DNA of 64,000 nucleotides, taken from Tolypocladium sp. Sup5 PDA-1 (taxonomy: Eukaryota; Ascomycota; Sordariomycetes; Hypocreales; Ophiocordycipitaceae). The notes under the pieces were generated by a model. It saw nothing but the letters and a program-made list of their open reading frames with translations. It ran no database searches and had not been told where the DNA came from. Every line of letters begins with the position of its first letter. Within the stretch, counting starts at the first letter, position 1. A program made the translations under genes and the position numbers. The stretch lies in contig JPHH03000003.1 of the NCBI GenBank assembly GCA_000750105.3, positions 1,116,001 to 1,180,000 on the forward strand, read 5' to 3'. Shown here piece after piece: positions 12,211 through 23,764 of the stretch.

Positions 12211-14185
12211 GGTAGAATATCGAGTCTCAGGCTCGATATCGCGAGGGAGGTCGATCGAACTGGTGAACAAGACGATTCAACACCAGGAACGCCGCGAAAC
12301 CCCGATATCGAAGTCGAGGTTGCGGAACCTGGCGTTGAACGGAGTCGGAGTAGAAACGAGCGTGGGCGTCGGTGTCGCGCAAACGAGTGTAGGATGTGTT
12401 GCTGAGCGGTCGAGCGATGGGCGATGAGCTCTGAGCTCTTTGTGACCAGCGACGCGGCAAAAGGAGTGACTGGAAAGCAGAAAGGAAGCAAAGGGACGAA
12501 GGATCGTTGACGAGAGTGGGTGATGGCGACAGAGAGGAGGGATATTGCCTCGAGCGCCTCCTCTCAGCAGGAGTCTGAAGTCTTAATTGGGCTTATGGTC
12601 CTCGCGCTGGGGTGGATCGTGGGAGCTGGGACTAATGAATGAGACCGTCCCCAATCGGGTGCCAACGCTCATCTCCCTGGTGCTGCGTCAACCAATCCCG
12701 CGCCCGAGACACTCGAAACGAAATGAGGCGCCCCGTGATGGGGACGCCCCCTGGCTGAAATGAAAACATGAAATCTCACGAGTCACGCCTCTCAAGGGCT
12801 GAGAAGCAATTATCGTGTCCATCGTCCCGTCGCGGCAGGACGTAATAAGACAGCGGCCTCCGTTGAATTTGCTGGACGCCAGCGTCGTAGGCGCCAAATC
12901 TGCCCTCGGTGATGAGTGGTTGTGATGGCCAATTTGATGATGCTGCTTTGTTGTGGTTGCTGTTCCTGTGCCTGACGATCGACGCCCTCGAGACAAACAC
13001 CCACACACACGCGACCAAGGCTGAATGAACAATGAGCAGCGCTCCAGCGTTGGAGCCACGGGTCGACCACTGATGGTCGGCGCAAAGAATCCATGGGACA
13101 CCCGCAAGACCCCCACAGGGCGGACTCGAGGGGTGTTGCCGAGGACACCAGCGCTCTTGGTATGCAACTTGGCTTCGATCGGCTGGCCCCGACTTCCTCG
13201 ACCCCCTGTCGCTTCCCCAGGCTCCCAGCCAAAGTCGAGTGCCACTGTCCAAGCGTCTCATTTAACGCAAGTCTCTTTTGACAAATGAATTGCAAAATTT
13301 GCGCAGAGATGGCAGCTCAATCGCCTTTGGTTCGGAAGCTATTCCGTACCCGTAGTCTGATCGACTGCTGGCCGAGCCGGACGGCGGATGAAAAGATGCC
13401 CTCGTGCGGCGTGCCGGATCGTCGTCTGTCATTCCAACGACGGATGGTCACGGCGTTTCTTTGGAGGTGTACGGAGTAGCTGAGCCGCGGCTGTGCCTGA
13501 GATCCCATCTCGATATGCGCGTCATGATTCATCTGGACCGACGTGATGCGTCATTACTGCGCCGCAGAAGAGCCGTCGGCAGCGACCCGGACCAACACGG
13601 TGAATAACTCGCGCGTGCAATGACGTACTTCGTACGGGGCTTCAATCGCAGGTCGCATCAAACGGGAGTGCCTTGCAGCATCGTGGCTGTGGTGCCTGGC
13701 GCTAAGGAAGCCGGCGCGTCTTGAGGACTGCGTGATGTTTGTGCGACGACAGCATCACGTCACGACTTTGGCTCTGCGCGACGGAGCTGCCCCCGAACAT
13801 GCGGGGTCTGGTCGAGCGGGAACTCAGAGAGGGGCGCGTCGTTATTCCCATGTCTATACGAGTAGTCCGTAGGCATGCAGGTAAAGCCCGACAAGTCGTC
13901 AGATGCGAAAGCTTTGCTAGGTGTCGAGAGATGCGGGAGCGTTTGATCGAATGCCTCCACACTTTTGTTCTTGTGAACGCACCTTCCGTGACAACGCAGG
14001 TCCCGTGATTCGCAACACGGCTGTCACCCAAGAAATTCAAGGCCTCAATAAAGACTGCGATTTCAGCTCATTGAGCAGATAACAATAGTAGAATGTTACA
14101 CTTGTAGCCCCATGTGACTGGGCATCTATATCTTAATCGTACATGTGGATTATCAGTACAGGGTAGGATGTGAGGCGCAACCCCC
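12211..14185. other. Intergenic, 2-kb promoter of the SUN gene
   Basis: Both neighbours are on the minus strand, so this is the upstream region of the SUN gene and the 3' flank of MEF2. Overlapping frames at 12688-13295 (up to 185 codons) on the minus strand show no domain and no consistent splice pattern. A GTACGGAGTA motif lies at 13471-13480 and a short CA run at about 13002-13011. No RNA gene recognised. Confidence 0.5.
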
Positions 14186-16795
14186 TCAGAGCCCCTTTTC
14201 TCTATGCCCGACAACTCTCGCAAACGAGTCAAACGACATCGTCATGGAATGGCGACCGGCCGTCTTGCTGCGCAGATGATCGTCGTAATCCAGCATCTCC
14301 TTGTACGGGACCTTGGCCACAATCTCAACCGTTCGAGTCGTCGACCTCTTCCCCCTGAGCGACGTCACAGACTCATATGGGTCGGGCGGCGCGTATATCT
14401 TGGAAGCGTCGATGAGCTCGTCCCCCGTTGACTCTGCTGACCGATCCTTGACTTCGAGGATGTGGCCGCCGGCGCCAGCCGTGATATCATGCTGCACCGT
14501 CCCAGCTGCGGCCTCTGGGCACGTTATATGCGCCAGCATAATGGGCTCCAGCATCCCGATCTGATTCTTGTCAAAGGCGTCTCGAAGGGCCGACTGCACA
14601 GCCGCCCTGGCCACGCTGCTGAAATGCCCGCCGGTTGGACTCTCGAGTGCACCGTCGGACGTATCAAGCGCAATCTTGACATGGCACTTGTGAATGGGGG
14701 ACGCTCGTCGGGGCCCTCTGGCCAGGCCGGCAATGGCCCCATTCAAGAGCTGGTGCCGAGCTTCCTCCACATCGAATGCCAGAGCAGCAGGATCCCCTGA
14801 CAGAGGTATGTCAATCTGAAAGATGTTGCCGTCCCTCTCGATGCCAGATTCTAGTAGGCTCTCGTGCTCGTGCTCTTCCATCGGCTCCAACACGACTGTG
14901 CATGCAGCCTTGCCAGGCTTGCTGGCGATCGGGCGGTCGAACACGGTGTACTGCGGCGTCGTTGGCGTCGTCACGCACTCCTTGTAGTCGACTTCGATTT
15001 GTCCGAACTCGGCATCTATCTTGTGCTTTTGCCTCATGTTGTAGAGGGACACATCCAGATGCAGCTTTCCCATTCCCTGAATCGTGAACTGCTCTGTCTT
15101 TGGATTGCGGCTCCATCGCAGACTGGGGTCCTCTCGGGATGCGTTTTCCAGGGCCACCTGCAGTTGCTGTGCGGCCACGTTCCCATATGGGTCGACCTGC
15201 AGGAACGCAACAGGAGGCGGGATCTCGGGGGGCCTGATCTGGACATGGCGGAGGCTCTCAACGACCGGCTTTCCGTTGGTGGTCGTGATCAACGTGTCTC
15301 CGCTGCGTGCCTGCTTGAGTCCTCTCAAAGCACCGATCTGCCCCACGCAAAGGTCTTGCACGTCCTCGGCCTTTGACGCTGATATTTGTAGTATCCCCAT
15401 GGGTCGCTCCTGGATTGAGAGATTGGTATTGAAGCTGGAAGCGTTGCGTGTCAACGTCCCGTGATAGACACGCACAAAGCTAATGACTCCCTCCTTTGGG
15501 TGATGGGCGACCTTGAACACGGACGCGACCGAGGCAACGTTGCCGCGCCCGCCCTTCTGGTCCTTGTCGTTGAGGAATTTCTCGAGTTGATGTCTAGTCG
15601 CGCCAACTCGCACCTCCACATCTGGCCGCTCTGACGGATTCGGCAGGTATTGCGTGATGGCGTCCATCAGCGGCTCGACTCCGATGTGGCGGAAGCTGGA
15701 CCCGGCAAACACCGGGATGACATTACCTTCGCCACTTTGGATTGCTCTTCTGATTCCTTGCTTCAAAAGAGATCCTGGAATGTTGGGATTCTCTGCTAGA
15801 AACTCGTCCATGACAGCATCGTCAAAGTCAGCCAGACCCTCAATCAAGCGCTGCCTGGCGAACCGAACTTCATCAAGCAGACCCTGGTTTGAGCTCGAGA
15901 GTGTCGCTTGCAACTCCTCGGGCCCGTAACGAGTCTTCTGTCTTTCGGACTTCCACCGGTATCCCACGCCGTCGATGATGTCGATGACGCCAACAAAGTC
16001 TTCCTTGTCCCACCAGGGTATCTGGCAGACGAGCGGCCAGCCCTTGAGCCTCGTGCCAATCTCAAGGACCGCCTTCTTGAACGAAGCGCCCTCGCGGTCC
16101 AGCTTGTTGCAGTACACGATGCGCGGGATCTTGAATTCGTGCGCAGAGCCCCAGACGCGCTCGGTGTGCGCCTCCACGCCCTTGACGGAGTCAATGATGC
16201 AGACCGCGCCATCGAGAATCGGAAGGCATCGGTCCACTTCGAATCTGAAATCCTGGTGGCCTGGGGTGTCAATCAAGTTGACTGTCTTTGGCTGCGTCCC
16301 TGGCGGGCAGTCCGCGGGCAATGGCCAGTTGAAGGTGATGGCGGCCGACTGGATGGTGATGCCTCGTTCTCTTTCCAGCTCCAGGAAGTCTGTTACAGTG
16401 TTTCCAGAGTCCACATCTGCAGTATGTCAGCAACCTTGACATGGCATGTCTGACGAGACGCGGCGGCTTGTTGAGCGGGCGGGTACATGGATACATACCT
16501 CCGACTCTCTGCGTAACACCGCTGTAGTAGAGCATCCGCTCTGTTGTTGTAGTTTTGCCCTAAGTTTTGTGAGTCAAGGCCTGGATATATGGACAAGAGC
16601 TTGACGTACAGCATCGACATGGGCAATGATGCCAATGTTGCGGATGTTCTCGAGCCGAGTCTCATGGCGGGCACTGGCCTGGCCGTGTAGCCGCCGTCTG
16701 CCGAGCGCTGCTTGCAAAGCCACACGACTTCTTCCTCCTGCAGACATACACCCTGATGCGGGTGACGCCCTGCGGAACAGGGTCAGGACAATCAT
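14186..16795 (-). CDS. mef2: Mitochondrial elongation factor G2 (ribosome-releasing factor 2, Mef2)
   Basis: Mitochondrial translational GTPase that, with the recycling factor, splits ribosomes after termination. Three exons: 16795-16610, 16559-16499, 16416-14186; 825 aa. Exon 1 holds an Arg-rich presequence (FRRASPASG...RSRVALQAALGRRRLHG) and RNIGIIAHVDA; the P-loop is completed across intron 1 by GKTTTTERMLYYSG. Switch I contains RERGITIQSAAITF, switch II is DTPGHQDF, and the guanine-specificity motif is NKLDREGASF. Domains II-V follow in EF-G order. The sequence fits the EF-G2/Mef2 branch better than Mef1; an EF-G1 assignment is the alternative but I think it unlikely. Two short introns break the GTPase domain. 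Confidence 0.92.
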
Positions 16796-17418
16796 GTTGC
16801 TAGAGAGCAGCGCCTCAGCTCATCTAGAGCATCCTGTCGCCCGAGGACGAGACTCCGAGCTTTGCGAAGCCCAGCCACGATAGTCTGTACAGTCTTGCAG
16901 ATAATATGACTGCCAATTATCACTGGATATGCGAATCGAGCTTCATGTCAGGCGAACAATCCACCTCAAGCTGAGCTCCATTGATGGCAGAACCGAAGCC
17001 GGCCATGTCGCCGTTCTGCTGTCCGGCTTGGGCAGGCGGTGACAGAGTCTTGTGGCTGCAGCTGCAGGGGGTGCCTCAGGTGGCTGGTTCTGTACTGTAC
17101 GGAGTACGGAGTAATACCTACAGCGTCGTTCGCTAGCGCAGGTTCCGCAAGCCAGTGGGAAGTCATCACAGCCCCCTAACGAGCCCATACGTCAGTCTCC
17201 AACGTAACACCCGCCGTCGACTTTTCACCTGCCAACGACGTCTCGCGACACGCAACCCACCATCATCATCCAGCCTCACGCTTAAACAGCTGCCTGGACC
17301 TCCTCCGCTGGCGCCTCCATCCACATAATCTACCTCTGCGACCTTTTCCTCGCGCTCTCCTCTCTCGCCATCGCATCCCACTCGCCAGCAAGCCGCCAGC
17401 AAGCAGCAAGCAGCAACC
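16796..17418. promoter_or_regulatory. Divergent promoter region, MEF2 / Tvp15-like
   Basis: A 623-bp interval between divergent starts. It contains a run of overlapping GTACGGAGTA-type motifs at about 17092-17117, described under findings. The last 150 bp before 17419 are rich in C, A and GCAAG units, as in a leader. Confidence 0.5.
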
Positions 17419-18107
17419 ATGGAGCTCTCCGACATCTTGTAGGTGTCGCCGCATCGCCCCGTCCATTGAAGCAGGAGACTGACGCTTTGCGCTTTCGCTC
17501 ACAGCCGCATTGTTAACTTGGTCGTCGCCGCCATCGCCGTCCTGGGCGGTATCGCGCAGATCTTCGGCTTCAAGCTGTACGTCTCGACCCCCGATTGACC
17601 CCGTCCAGTCCTCGATGCCGAGCTTGACTGCCACCATGTCGCCTCGAGCATGGAGCCGGGATACTTGCCAAAGAGAGTTCGCTAACTCTCAACTGCAGCC
17701 AGACTATCGTCGTCGGTGCTTACATGATCGTTTTCGGTCTTTCCATCGCGCTCCTGGGTATGACGCTCCCATCTGCGACGAAACCTCACGTGCTGGTGCT
17801 GACACGACGCAGAATTCCAAGTTCCTCCCCAGATTTCGCGATATGCTTCCTTCCTCTTCTCCTTCGTCGGACGAGGCGCCTGTATGTATCCCACACCCAA
17901 CCTCCACGACATGGGCCCTAACCATCCGCAGTCTACATCTTCATCGGCTCCCTGCTCCTCGGCGCCATGGTCATCCAGAACATTGCCGGTGCCATTGTCG
18001 GCATCATCGGCATCGGCTACGTCGTTCTCGAGTTCATCCCCTCCATCGAGCCTCCTAGCAACATGCGCGAGGCCGACGCCGCCGGCTGGGGCGCCGAGCA
18101 GGTCTAA
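17419..18107 (+). CDS. tvp15: COPI-associated / Tvp15-like Golgi membrane protein
   Basis: Small tetraspanning protein of the COPI-associated family (yeast Tvp15), found in late Golgi or Tlg2-containing membranes; molecular role unclear. Five exons separated by four short introns: 17419-17438, 17505-17576, 17699-17757, 17813-17881, 17932-18107; 131 aa. Exon 1 has only six full codons (MELSDI). The joined protein shows four hydrophobic segments: IVNLVVAAIAVLGGIAQIF, TIVVGAYMIVFGLSIALLG, the weaker YASFLFSFVGRGAFYIFIGSLLL, and VIQNIAGAIVGIIGIGYVVL, followed by a polar tail ending WGAEQV. Because all exons are short, no single open frame covers it. The family assignment rests on the VPPQ...FLFSFVGRG pattern and topology. 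Confidence 0.85.
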
Positions 18108-18519
18108 GCAGGCCCTCCGGAGCTGCTTCCAGAGTGCGGCGCATTGGCCTTGCGTTAGGCTTGAGAAGCCACGATCCCGCCGACAAGCTACAGACTACCA
18201 CGCGAGCGATACGTCTATCGCCACGATGCTCCACAATGGCAGAATAGATGCCTCGAGACATGTACTTTTACGACTCGAGAGAATGAGTTGGGACTAGGGA
18301 GTAGAGTAGATGCCACCAAGCTTCAGTTGCTGCATACTGTAGTAGGAAGTGTAATCCCAATGCAAAATATTCTTCGCAAACACCGTCCCGATACATGAGC
18401 TCACATAGTCGACATTTCGTCTTTTCTTGTCGTACGGCAGGTAGTACTCTGTACAGTGTATAGCGTCTAATCTCATCTCTTCGTAGGCATACATAATAGC
18501 ACAACTTGTCTGCTGTCCC
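18108..18519. other. Intergenic between convergent genes
   Basis: Convergent interval holding the 3' flanks of the Tvp15-like gene and the small gene at 18520. Frames on the minus strand (18268-18641) are not supported as protein. Confidence 0.5.
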
Positions 18520-18852
18520 TCACTCAGGCTTTCGTGTCTCCTTTTCCACCTCTCCCGACTTCCACTGTCCAGCGTTCTCAACCCCCTTGGCCACACTGCC
18601 CACTCCATTCTCGACGCCCGTCCCGAGCGACCCCAGCGCATCCCCCACCGGCTTGCCCGTCTCGCCCGTCGCGCTGGAGATGGTGTTGCCCACGCCCCGT
18701 GTCGCCGCGCCGGTCATGCTACCCGCGGTGCGTGACACCCCGCCGATGGTGTTGCCGAGTGTGCTGGTGACGAACTTGGCGGCGCCGGTGGCCTTGTCGC
18801 CGACCGTGTTGGCGGTGTTGGCGGTGTTGGCGACGTTGTCATTGGGCGACAT
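18520..18852 (-). CDS. Small Gly/Thr/Ala-rich conserved-type hypothetical protein
   Basis: A 110-aa single-exon frame starting MSPNDNVANTANTANTV; an in-frame ATG 13 codons upstream (18891) is possible but less likely. The body is made of quasi-repeats such as NTVGDKATG, NTIGGVSRTAG, NTISSATGETG and GVENGVGSVAKGVENAG, poor in large hydrophobics, with Gly about every third to fifth residue and no cysteine. It has no signal peptide and no membrane segment. The pattern resembles LEA-like or lipid-surface amphipathic proteins common in filamentous fungi, but I recognise no named family. Its composition and clean start and stop support a real gene. Confidence 0.6.
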   Translation of the reverse strand: MSPNDNVANTANTANTVGDKATGAAKFVTSTLGNTIGGVSRTAGSMTGAATRGVGNTISSATGETGKPVGDALGSLGTGVENGVGSVAKGVENAGQWKSGEVEKETRKPE

Positions 18853-19298
18853 TCTTGCGATGTGGTATTGGTGATGTGTTTGCTCTTTCAAACGTCTTGA
18901 GATATGTTGTGGTAGTCAATTGCAAAATTGTAGGCAATGTGAGGGTTGATGTGCGGACTTGGAAGTCTTGGAAGCGGTTATAGGGCCCTGATATTTAAGA
19001 ACACGAGTTGGACATGACGGAGTTGTCGCAATGATCAGCGTCCGTCTCCAATGACGTCAGTGTGATGCATCCGAGCTCGATCGCAGCGTCTTCGGTCGGT
19101 TTCATCCTTCATCTTTCTCCACATTTATACGTGGCGATGGGAGGAAGGAGAGCAGCATAAGGGGCCGAATAAGTTAGGAGCTTCCCGATTTGTCGATGGC
19201 TCCTCGAAATACTCTTTCGACCATGTCGGGCGAATCAGCTGCGATGCAAAGAATGGATTTCGCTATATGCCTAACAAGTAAATGCTGTGCTACACATT
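18853..19298. other. Intergenic, upstream of the small Gly/Thr-rich gene
   Basis: Promoter of the small minus-strand gene plus the DBP7 3' flank. It includes AATGACGTCAGT at 19050-19061, which carries the palindromic cAMP-response-type core TGACGTCA. Nothing else recognised. Confidence 0.5.
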
Positions 19299-21524
19299 CT
19301 ACCCAATATTAAACTCATCAGCCACTCCCCTCATCAGCATCATGCTCTTCTGCTTGATGATATCTCTCGGAGGCCTCTGCTCCCCATTGCGATCCTTGGG
19401 AGTGTCCTTCGATGGACCTCTCTTTGCCTTGCGTTCAATACCGGCACCGATACCTCCTGGCGCCTCTCTCAAACCAAAACTTTTCGCTACATGCCCCAAA
19501 TGCAGTTGTGTCATGTCAAAGTGAACTCGCTCATCCTTAACATGCGTTGCGTATGCCCTGATGTGCGATTTGAAACCGTTTCTCGCCAGTTCTAGTCGCT
19601 TGGCGTCGATGAGTAGGCGCTGCTCAAAGTGAAGCTGCATCGTCTCTGCCTTGTCATGATATGATTGTCCGTCCGTGGGAGCTGCTTGCGTCTCAACAGG
19701 GAACTCCAACTTTGATAGGAGACCCTTCTTGAGAACTGCCTCGTATGATTGCGCGGAAGGCGATCCGGACGTCTTCAGTAGTTCAATATATCCTTCTTCC
19801 GAACCTGGTAGAAGGAACAATACGGCGTCACCAGAACGTCCCGCACGCGCCGTTCGGCCCACACGGTGTATATGGTCCGCGAAGCTGAAGGCCGGATCGT
19901 ACTCGATGACCAGGTCGACGGACGGGATATCGAGTCCACGGGACGAGACGTCGGTGGTAATCAAGAGAGACGGAGACTTGCACGCGGAAAATGACCGCAG
20001 AGTTGCTGTGCGGACTGGCTGGCTGAGCGATCCATGCATTCTGTGCAGGACAACTTCGGGGCTGGCCGCAGAGGTGAAATATGCCGCCTTCGACACCGTC
20101 TTCGAGACAAGCTCTGCTTCCTTTGACGCCGATGCCGGTGGGTCTGAATCATCCGGCTGCCTCATGATTTCGTAGTGAAAGTCGACGGAATCGGCGCATG
20201 ACATGAAGATGATGGCCTTCATGGTGCGGCCTCGACGAGAAAAGATCCACTTCAGGTATGAGACGAGCGTGACCAGGCGAAGTTTCGATGGAACGACGGT
20301 GTACGACTGGTGTAGTTGCGCCGGCGCTTTGTGGACGTCTTCTTCGTTCGCCTGCTCGCCATTTGCCTTTTCAGCCGCCAAGAAGGTAGCATCAGCAAGA
20401 CTCATCTCGCCAAGCTTCTGCACATTCATCTTCATCGTGGCAGAACAGAGCACAGTAACACGCCTCTCGGGAAGTCCATCGAGGGGTGTTCCTTTCTCCG
20501 TCTTCGTCACGATCGCAATGTCTCGCAGCGTGGATATGACCTTCTTTAGATCTTCCTCAAAACCCAGGTCCATCAGGCGGTCACCCTCATCCAGGATCAG
20601 CCATCGCACTGTCCCCAGATTGAGAGCCTTGGTATTGTCGAGATGATCGGCTAGTCGTCCGGGGGTGGCGACCAGAAAGTTGACGCCCTTGCGTATCCTC
20701 GCCTTCTCGGCCTTCTTGGACTCTCCGCCAGTGATGGCTGTGGAAACAAGCCACGGGAAGGGTCGTATGAGCTGTTCGAGGACCGTGTGGACCTGTTTGG
20801 CCAACTCGCGTGTCGGGGAAACGATAATCGCAAAGACTCCAGAGTCTCGGTGAATCTGTTGACTGCCTGCGGAACCACTGAGGAGCAGAACGCGGTGGAT
20901 CATGGGAAGCAGGTACGAAAACGTTTTGCCGGAACCGGTTTCTGCTTGTACAAAGGCGTCTGCGCTGCTAGAAAGCAAGTGTGGGATGACCTTTTGTTGA
21001 ATTGCCGTTGGCCGTTCCAGTTTCATCTTGGCCAGCACTTCGACAAGCCGCGACGAAAGGGTAAGCGATCCGAAGTTGGCAACGCCCGACGGCGCATTGG
21101 TCGCTTGGGGTGCGGTCCATTCTTCCTCATCAGCTGCTGCGGTTGTCGTCTGTGCTGGGTTAAAGGAGAAGAGCCGCGAAATGACCTGGCGAGATCCGCC
21201 GGCTTGGCCAGCTGGATGGCCCTTGTGTTGACCGGCGAAGTCGGAGGAGTCGCCATCGTGATCATGCCGTTTGGAAGGCCCAAATCGGGGGCCAGATCTA
21301 TAGTTCGATTGGCCACCGGAGCCCTCGCCGTCCACGCGGCGACGTTTTGGCGATCCCTGTTCGTCGTCGGCCTGGTCTTCGTCTGCCGCGGGGCGCGATG
21401 ATGCAAGCCGGGCGCTCTTTTCCGCACGCTTCCTGTCCCGCCATCGACCGCCTGTGAATTTGACCTGGGGCTTGAAAGGCTCGCCTCCCAGCTCAAAATT
21501 CAGGAGCATGCCATCGTCAGCCAT
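19299..21524 (-). CDS. dbp7: ATP-dependent RNA helicase DBP7 (60S ribosome assembly)
   Basis: Nucleolar DEAD-box-family helicase acting on early pre-60S particles. Single exon, 741 aa. A basic, disordered N-terminus (KRRRVDGEGSGG and neighbours) precedes the helicase core. Q motif: FGSLTLSSRL...RPTAIQQKVIP. Motif I: AETGSGKT at 194-201. SPTREL is at 236-241 and ATPGRL at 286-291. Motif II reads DEGD (312-315) instead of DEAD, which is a hallmark of Dbp7. Motif III is SAT, and motif VI is HRVGRTARAG. The C-terminal extension ends in a basic tail. A CTTATCG/TATCGATA element lies 108-150 bp upstream of the start. The gene has no intron, unlike most neighbours. Confidence 0.96.
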   Translation of the reverse strand: MADDGMLLNFELGGEPFKPQVKFTGGRWRDRKRAEKSARLASSRPAADEDQADDEQGSPKRRRVDGEGSGGQSNYRSGPRFGPSKRHDHDGDSSDFAGQHKGHPAGQAGGSRQVISRLFSFNPAQTTTAAADEEEWTAPQATNAPSGVANFGSLTLSSRLVEVLAKMKLERPTAIQQKVIPHLLSSSADAFVQAETGSGKTFSYLLPMIHRVLLLSGSAGSQQIHRDSGVFAIIVSPTRELAKQVHTVLEQLIRPFPWLVSTAITGGESKKAEKARIRKGVNFLVATPGRLADHLDNTKALNLGTVRWLILDEGDRLMDLGFEEDLKKVISTLRDIAIVTKTEKGTPLDGLPERRVTVLCSATMKMNVQKLGEMSLADATFLAAEKANGEQANEEDVHKAPAQLHQSYTVVPSKLRLVTLVSYLKWIFSRRGRTMKAIIFMSCADSVDFHYEIMRQPDDSDPPASASKEAELVSKTVSKAAYFTSAASPEVVLHRMHGSLSQPVRTATLRSFSACKSPSLLITTDVSSRGLDIPSVDLVIEYDPAFSFADHIHRVGRTARAGRSGDAVLFLLPGSEEGYIELLKTSGSPSAQSYEAVLKKGLLSKLEFPVETQAAPTDGQSYHDKAETMQLHFEQRLLIDAKRLELARNGFKSHIRAYATHVKDERVHFDMTQLHLGHVAKSFGLREAPGGIGAGIERKAKRGPSKDTPKDRNGEQRPPRDIIKQKSMMLMRGVADEFNIG

Positions 21525-21631
21525 GTTTGACAGCAGTCTCTCCGTTGCCGAAGTCGAGAGAGGTGGGGCTTGAAGCTTGACGGCGGGCGGTCACCAGCAA
21601 AAAGAGAGGCTCTAGGATTTTTTTTTCTAGC

Positions 21632-21673
21632 GGCACCCCTTATCGCCAACCCGCTATCGATAAGATTGATAAG
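21632..21673. promoter_or_regulatory. CTTATCG/TATCGATAAG element upstream of DBP7
   Basis: GGCACCC at 21632-21638 is followed at once by CTTATCG, then TATCGATAAG at 21655-21664 and a further GATAAG at 21668-21673. The block begins 108 bp before the DBP7 start codon. Matching arrangements stand before ESF2 and NMD3. Function is inferred from recurrence only. Confidence 0.4.
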
Positions 21674-23764
21674 ATGATCTGGCCCAGGGACTCAGACTCG
21701 GAAGGCACGCCGCACCGCAGTCTGGGCACGACTTCCCCAGATTCGAGGCGTTTGACACCGTTGTTAGCGTAGCCATGCGCGTCGAACACGTCATTCGATG
21801 CAATTCGGCGGTGCAACACAGGTAGATCTTGCTACGTGTCGTAGTTGAAAGTGGCGCATTGTGAGTACCACTTCAAGGCCATGTTCGAGGCCCGGGATAT
21901 CAGCATCGCCCAGTCAAGGTGACGGTGACGTCTATGCTCAAGACCGGTATAAATCTACAAGGCGGTTTGATGTTCTTCATTCGCGGCCAGCGACGGGACC
22001 AACAAACGCACTGCCTTGCGTATGACGACGCTGGATTTCGATGGACCAAGGTCAATGTTCCGAGTGTCAAGATTGGTCTACGGGAACTGTGCGGACGACT
22101 ACTTCATGACTTCGGCTTCCCGAGCAAGACGGGCACGATGGACGCGATAACCCGTCAAGTCGGCGCCGACTGCCCTCGGTCGCGAGCACATCAAAAGCCA
22201 GAGCCTCTGGCGGACGCGGACGAACTTGTCGGGGCCGGGTTCGACAAAAAGCCGAGAGCCAAAGGTGCTCGGAGATGTGGCTTGTGCCCCATGGAGGTGT
22301 AAGCCGGACAGTTAGTCTTCTCCGGGCGATCCGAAGGCCAGACGGGAGATTTTCGTGGGCTCTGGCACATGACGGCGAAAATCGTGGAGCGCTCGCCTGC
22401 AGTGCGGCACAGGGGACCCAAGGGGCTGCTGACGTTCGTGTTGCAGGGCGTTAGGTGTGCTGCCAATCCGGGGGCGGCCGTTGGTGTCCGGTTGTTAGTG
22501 GGTGACCTTGGATCACCCGGTATTAGTGTCCAGTTGCGTCAAGCACCGAACTGCTACAGAAAGACATTTTTTACGCGACGTATTTATTTGCACATGTGCA
22601 TTTGTCTCTTGCGCAGTTGCAGTTCAGAGTCGTGAGAGGCTGCTGGATCCACGGAAATTCGGCCTCGTCTGGTTTTCATGCATCTCTCCGTCTGCCCCTG
22701 TCAGGAGAAGCTGTCATGGAAAATATCGAAATTGCAGTGGTGAATGCGCAGCTGACCAAGTACCGCATTATTGGAGGCCCCATTGGACACCAATTGGGTG
22801 CGTACCGACCGGCTGGCGGCCGGCCGCTAACGTTTCCGGCTTCACCCATAGCTCCACCTCCAGGGCACGACTGGCAGACTCCCAGCCCTCGCACGACCGG
22901 TTTCTTCTCGACGGTGTGGGCTGCGGTCCGCGAAAACCCCTGCACGGAGTCGCAGCCCGTGCCGCTGTAGCGGCGTTATGGAGCCAGCAAGTCGTGGTCG
23001 TCATCCAGCGGCATTGACGCGCACGCTTGCCTGGTGGCCTGGTCGCGTGTGCGGATGGGGATGGATGGCGGACTGAGGACAACTTGGCATCAATATTCGT
23101 ACCCCAGTCGAGATGCCTGGCCAGATCCCTCTTGCGTCCTCAGGCCGTCATGAATCCCGTGGGAATCGCGAACAACTTCCATGACGATATAGTAGCAAGA
23201 CGACAGACGGCCCATCCGCTGGAGACAAGAGGAAAAAACTACAACGGAAGCCTTCATGCTGGTCTGAGTCACGTCAGGCCCCAGTATACATCCATCCCCG
23301 GGCCAGGAAATGGACCTCCGAGAACAATTCTGGCGCTGAGAGCTGCTTCTGTCGCGTTTATCTCCGTACCCGAATCCCGCCTACCTACGAGTAGGGTCTG
23401 CCCGTAGGCGTTGTGAGCTGCCGTGCCTCACTGTAGGACCCGTCCGTGAGTGGATACCTGACGCTGCACAGCCAGACCAGGCGTCGACGCCCTCCCGCAG
23501 CGCTGGAAACAAAAAAAAGGTCCCCTATCCCCCTCCAAACGTCCCGCGCCCTTGCTTCGCTCGCCATCTCCCACATTCTAGTCCGTACCCATCCAACACC
23601 TGAGGCTACCCAACTTCTGCACGCTCTGGCTTTCCCTGCCTTTTTTTCTTCCTTTCCAACAACCACCCATACAACATTTTACCCTTCCCCTGGACCGCGC
23701 GTTCTTTCGACGGCTTCGGCGCTGTCAAATGAACCTGCAATCGATTTCATTCTTTTGTTCCCAC

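Noticed and set aside
12909..12975. Possible C/D-box snoRNA (GTGATGA with a later CTGA)
   Set aside because: No convincing terminal stem and the spacing of the inner boxes is poor.
12688..13295. Overlapping minus-strand frames of 160-185 codons
   Set aside because: Three phases are open at once, which points to composition rather than coding.
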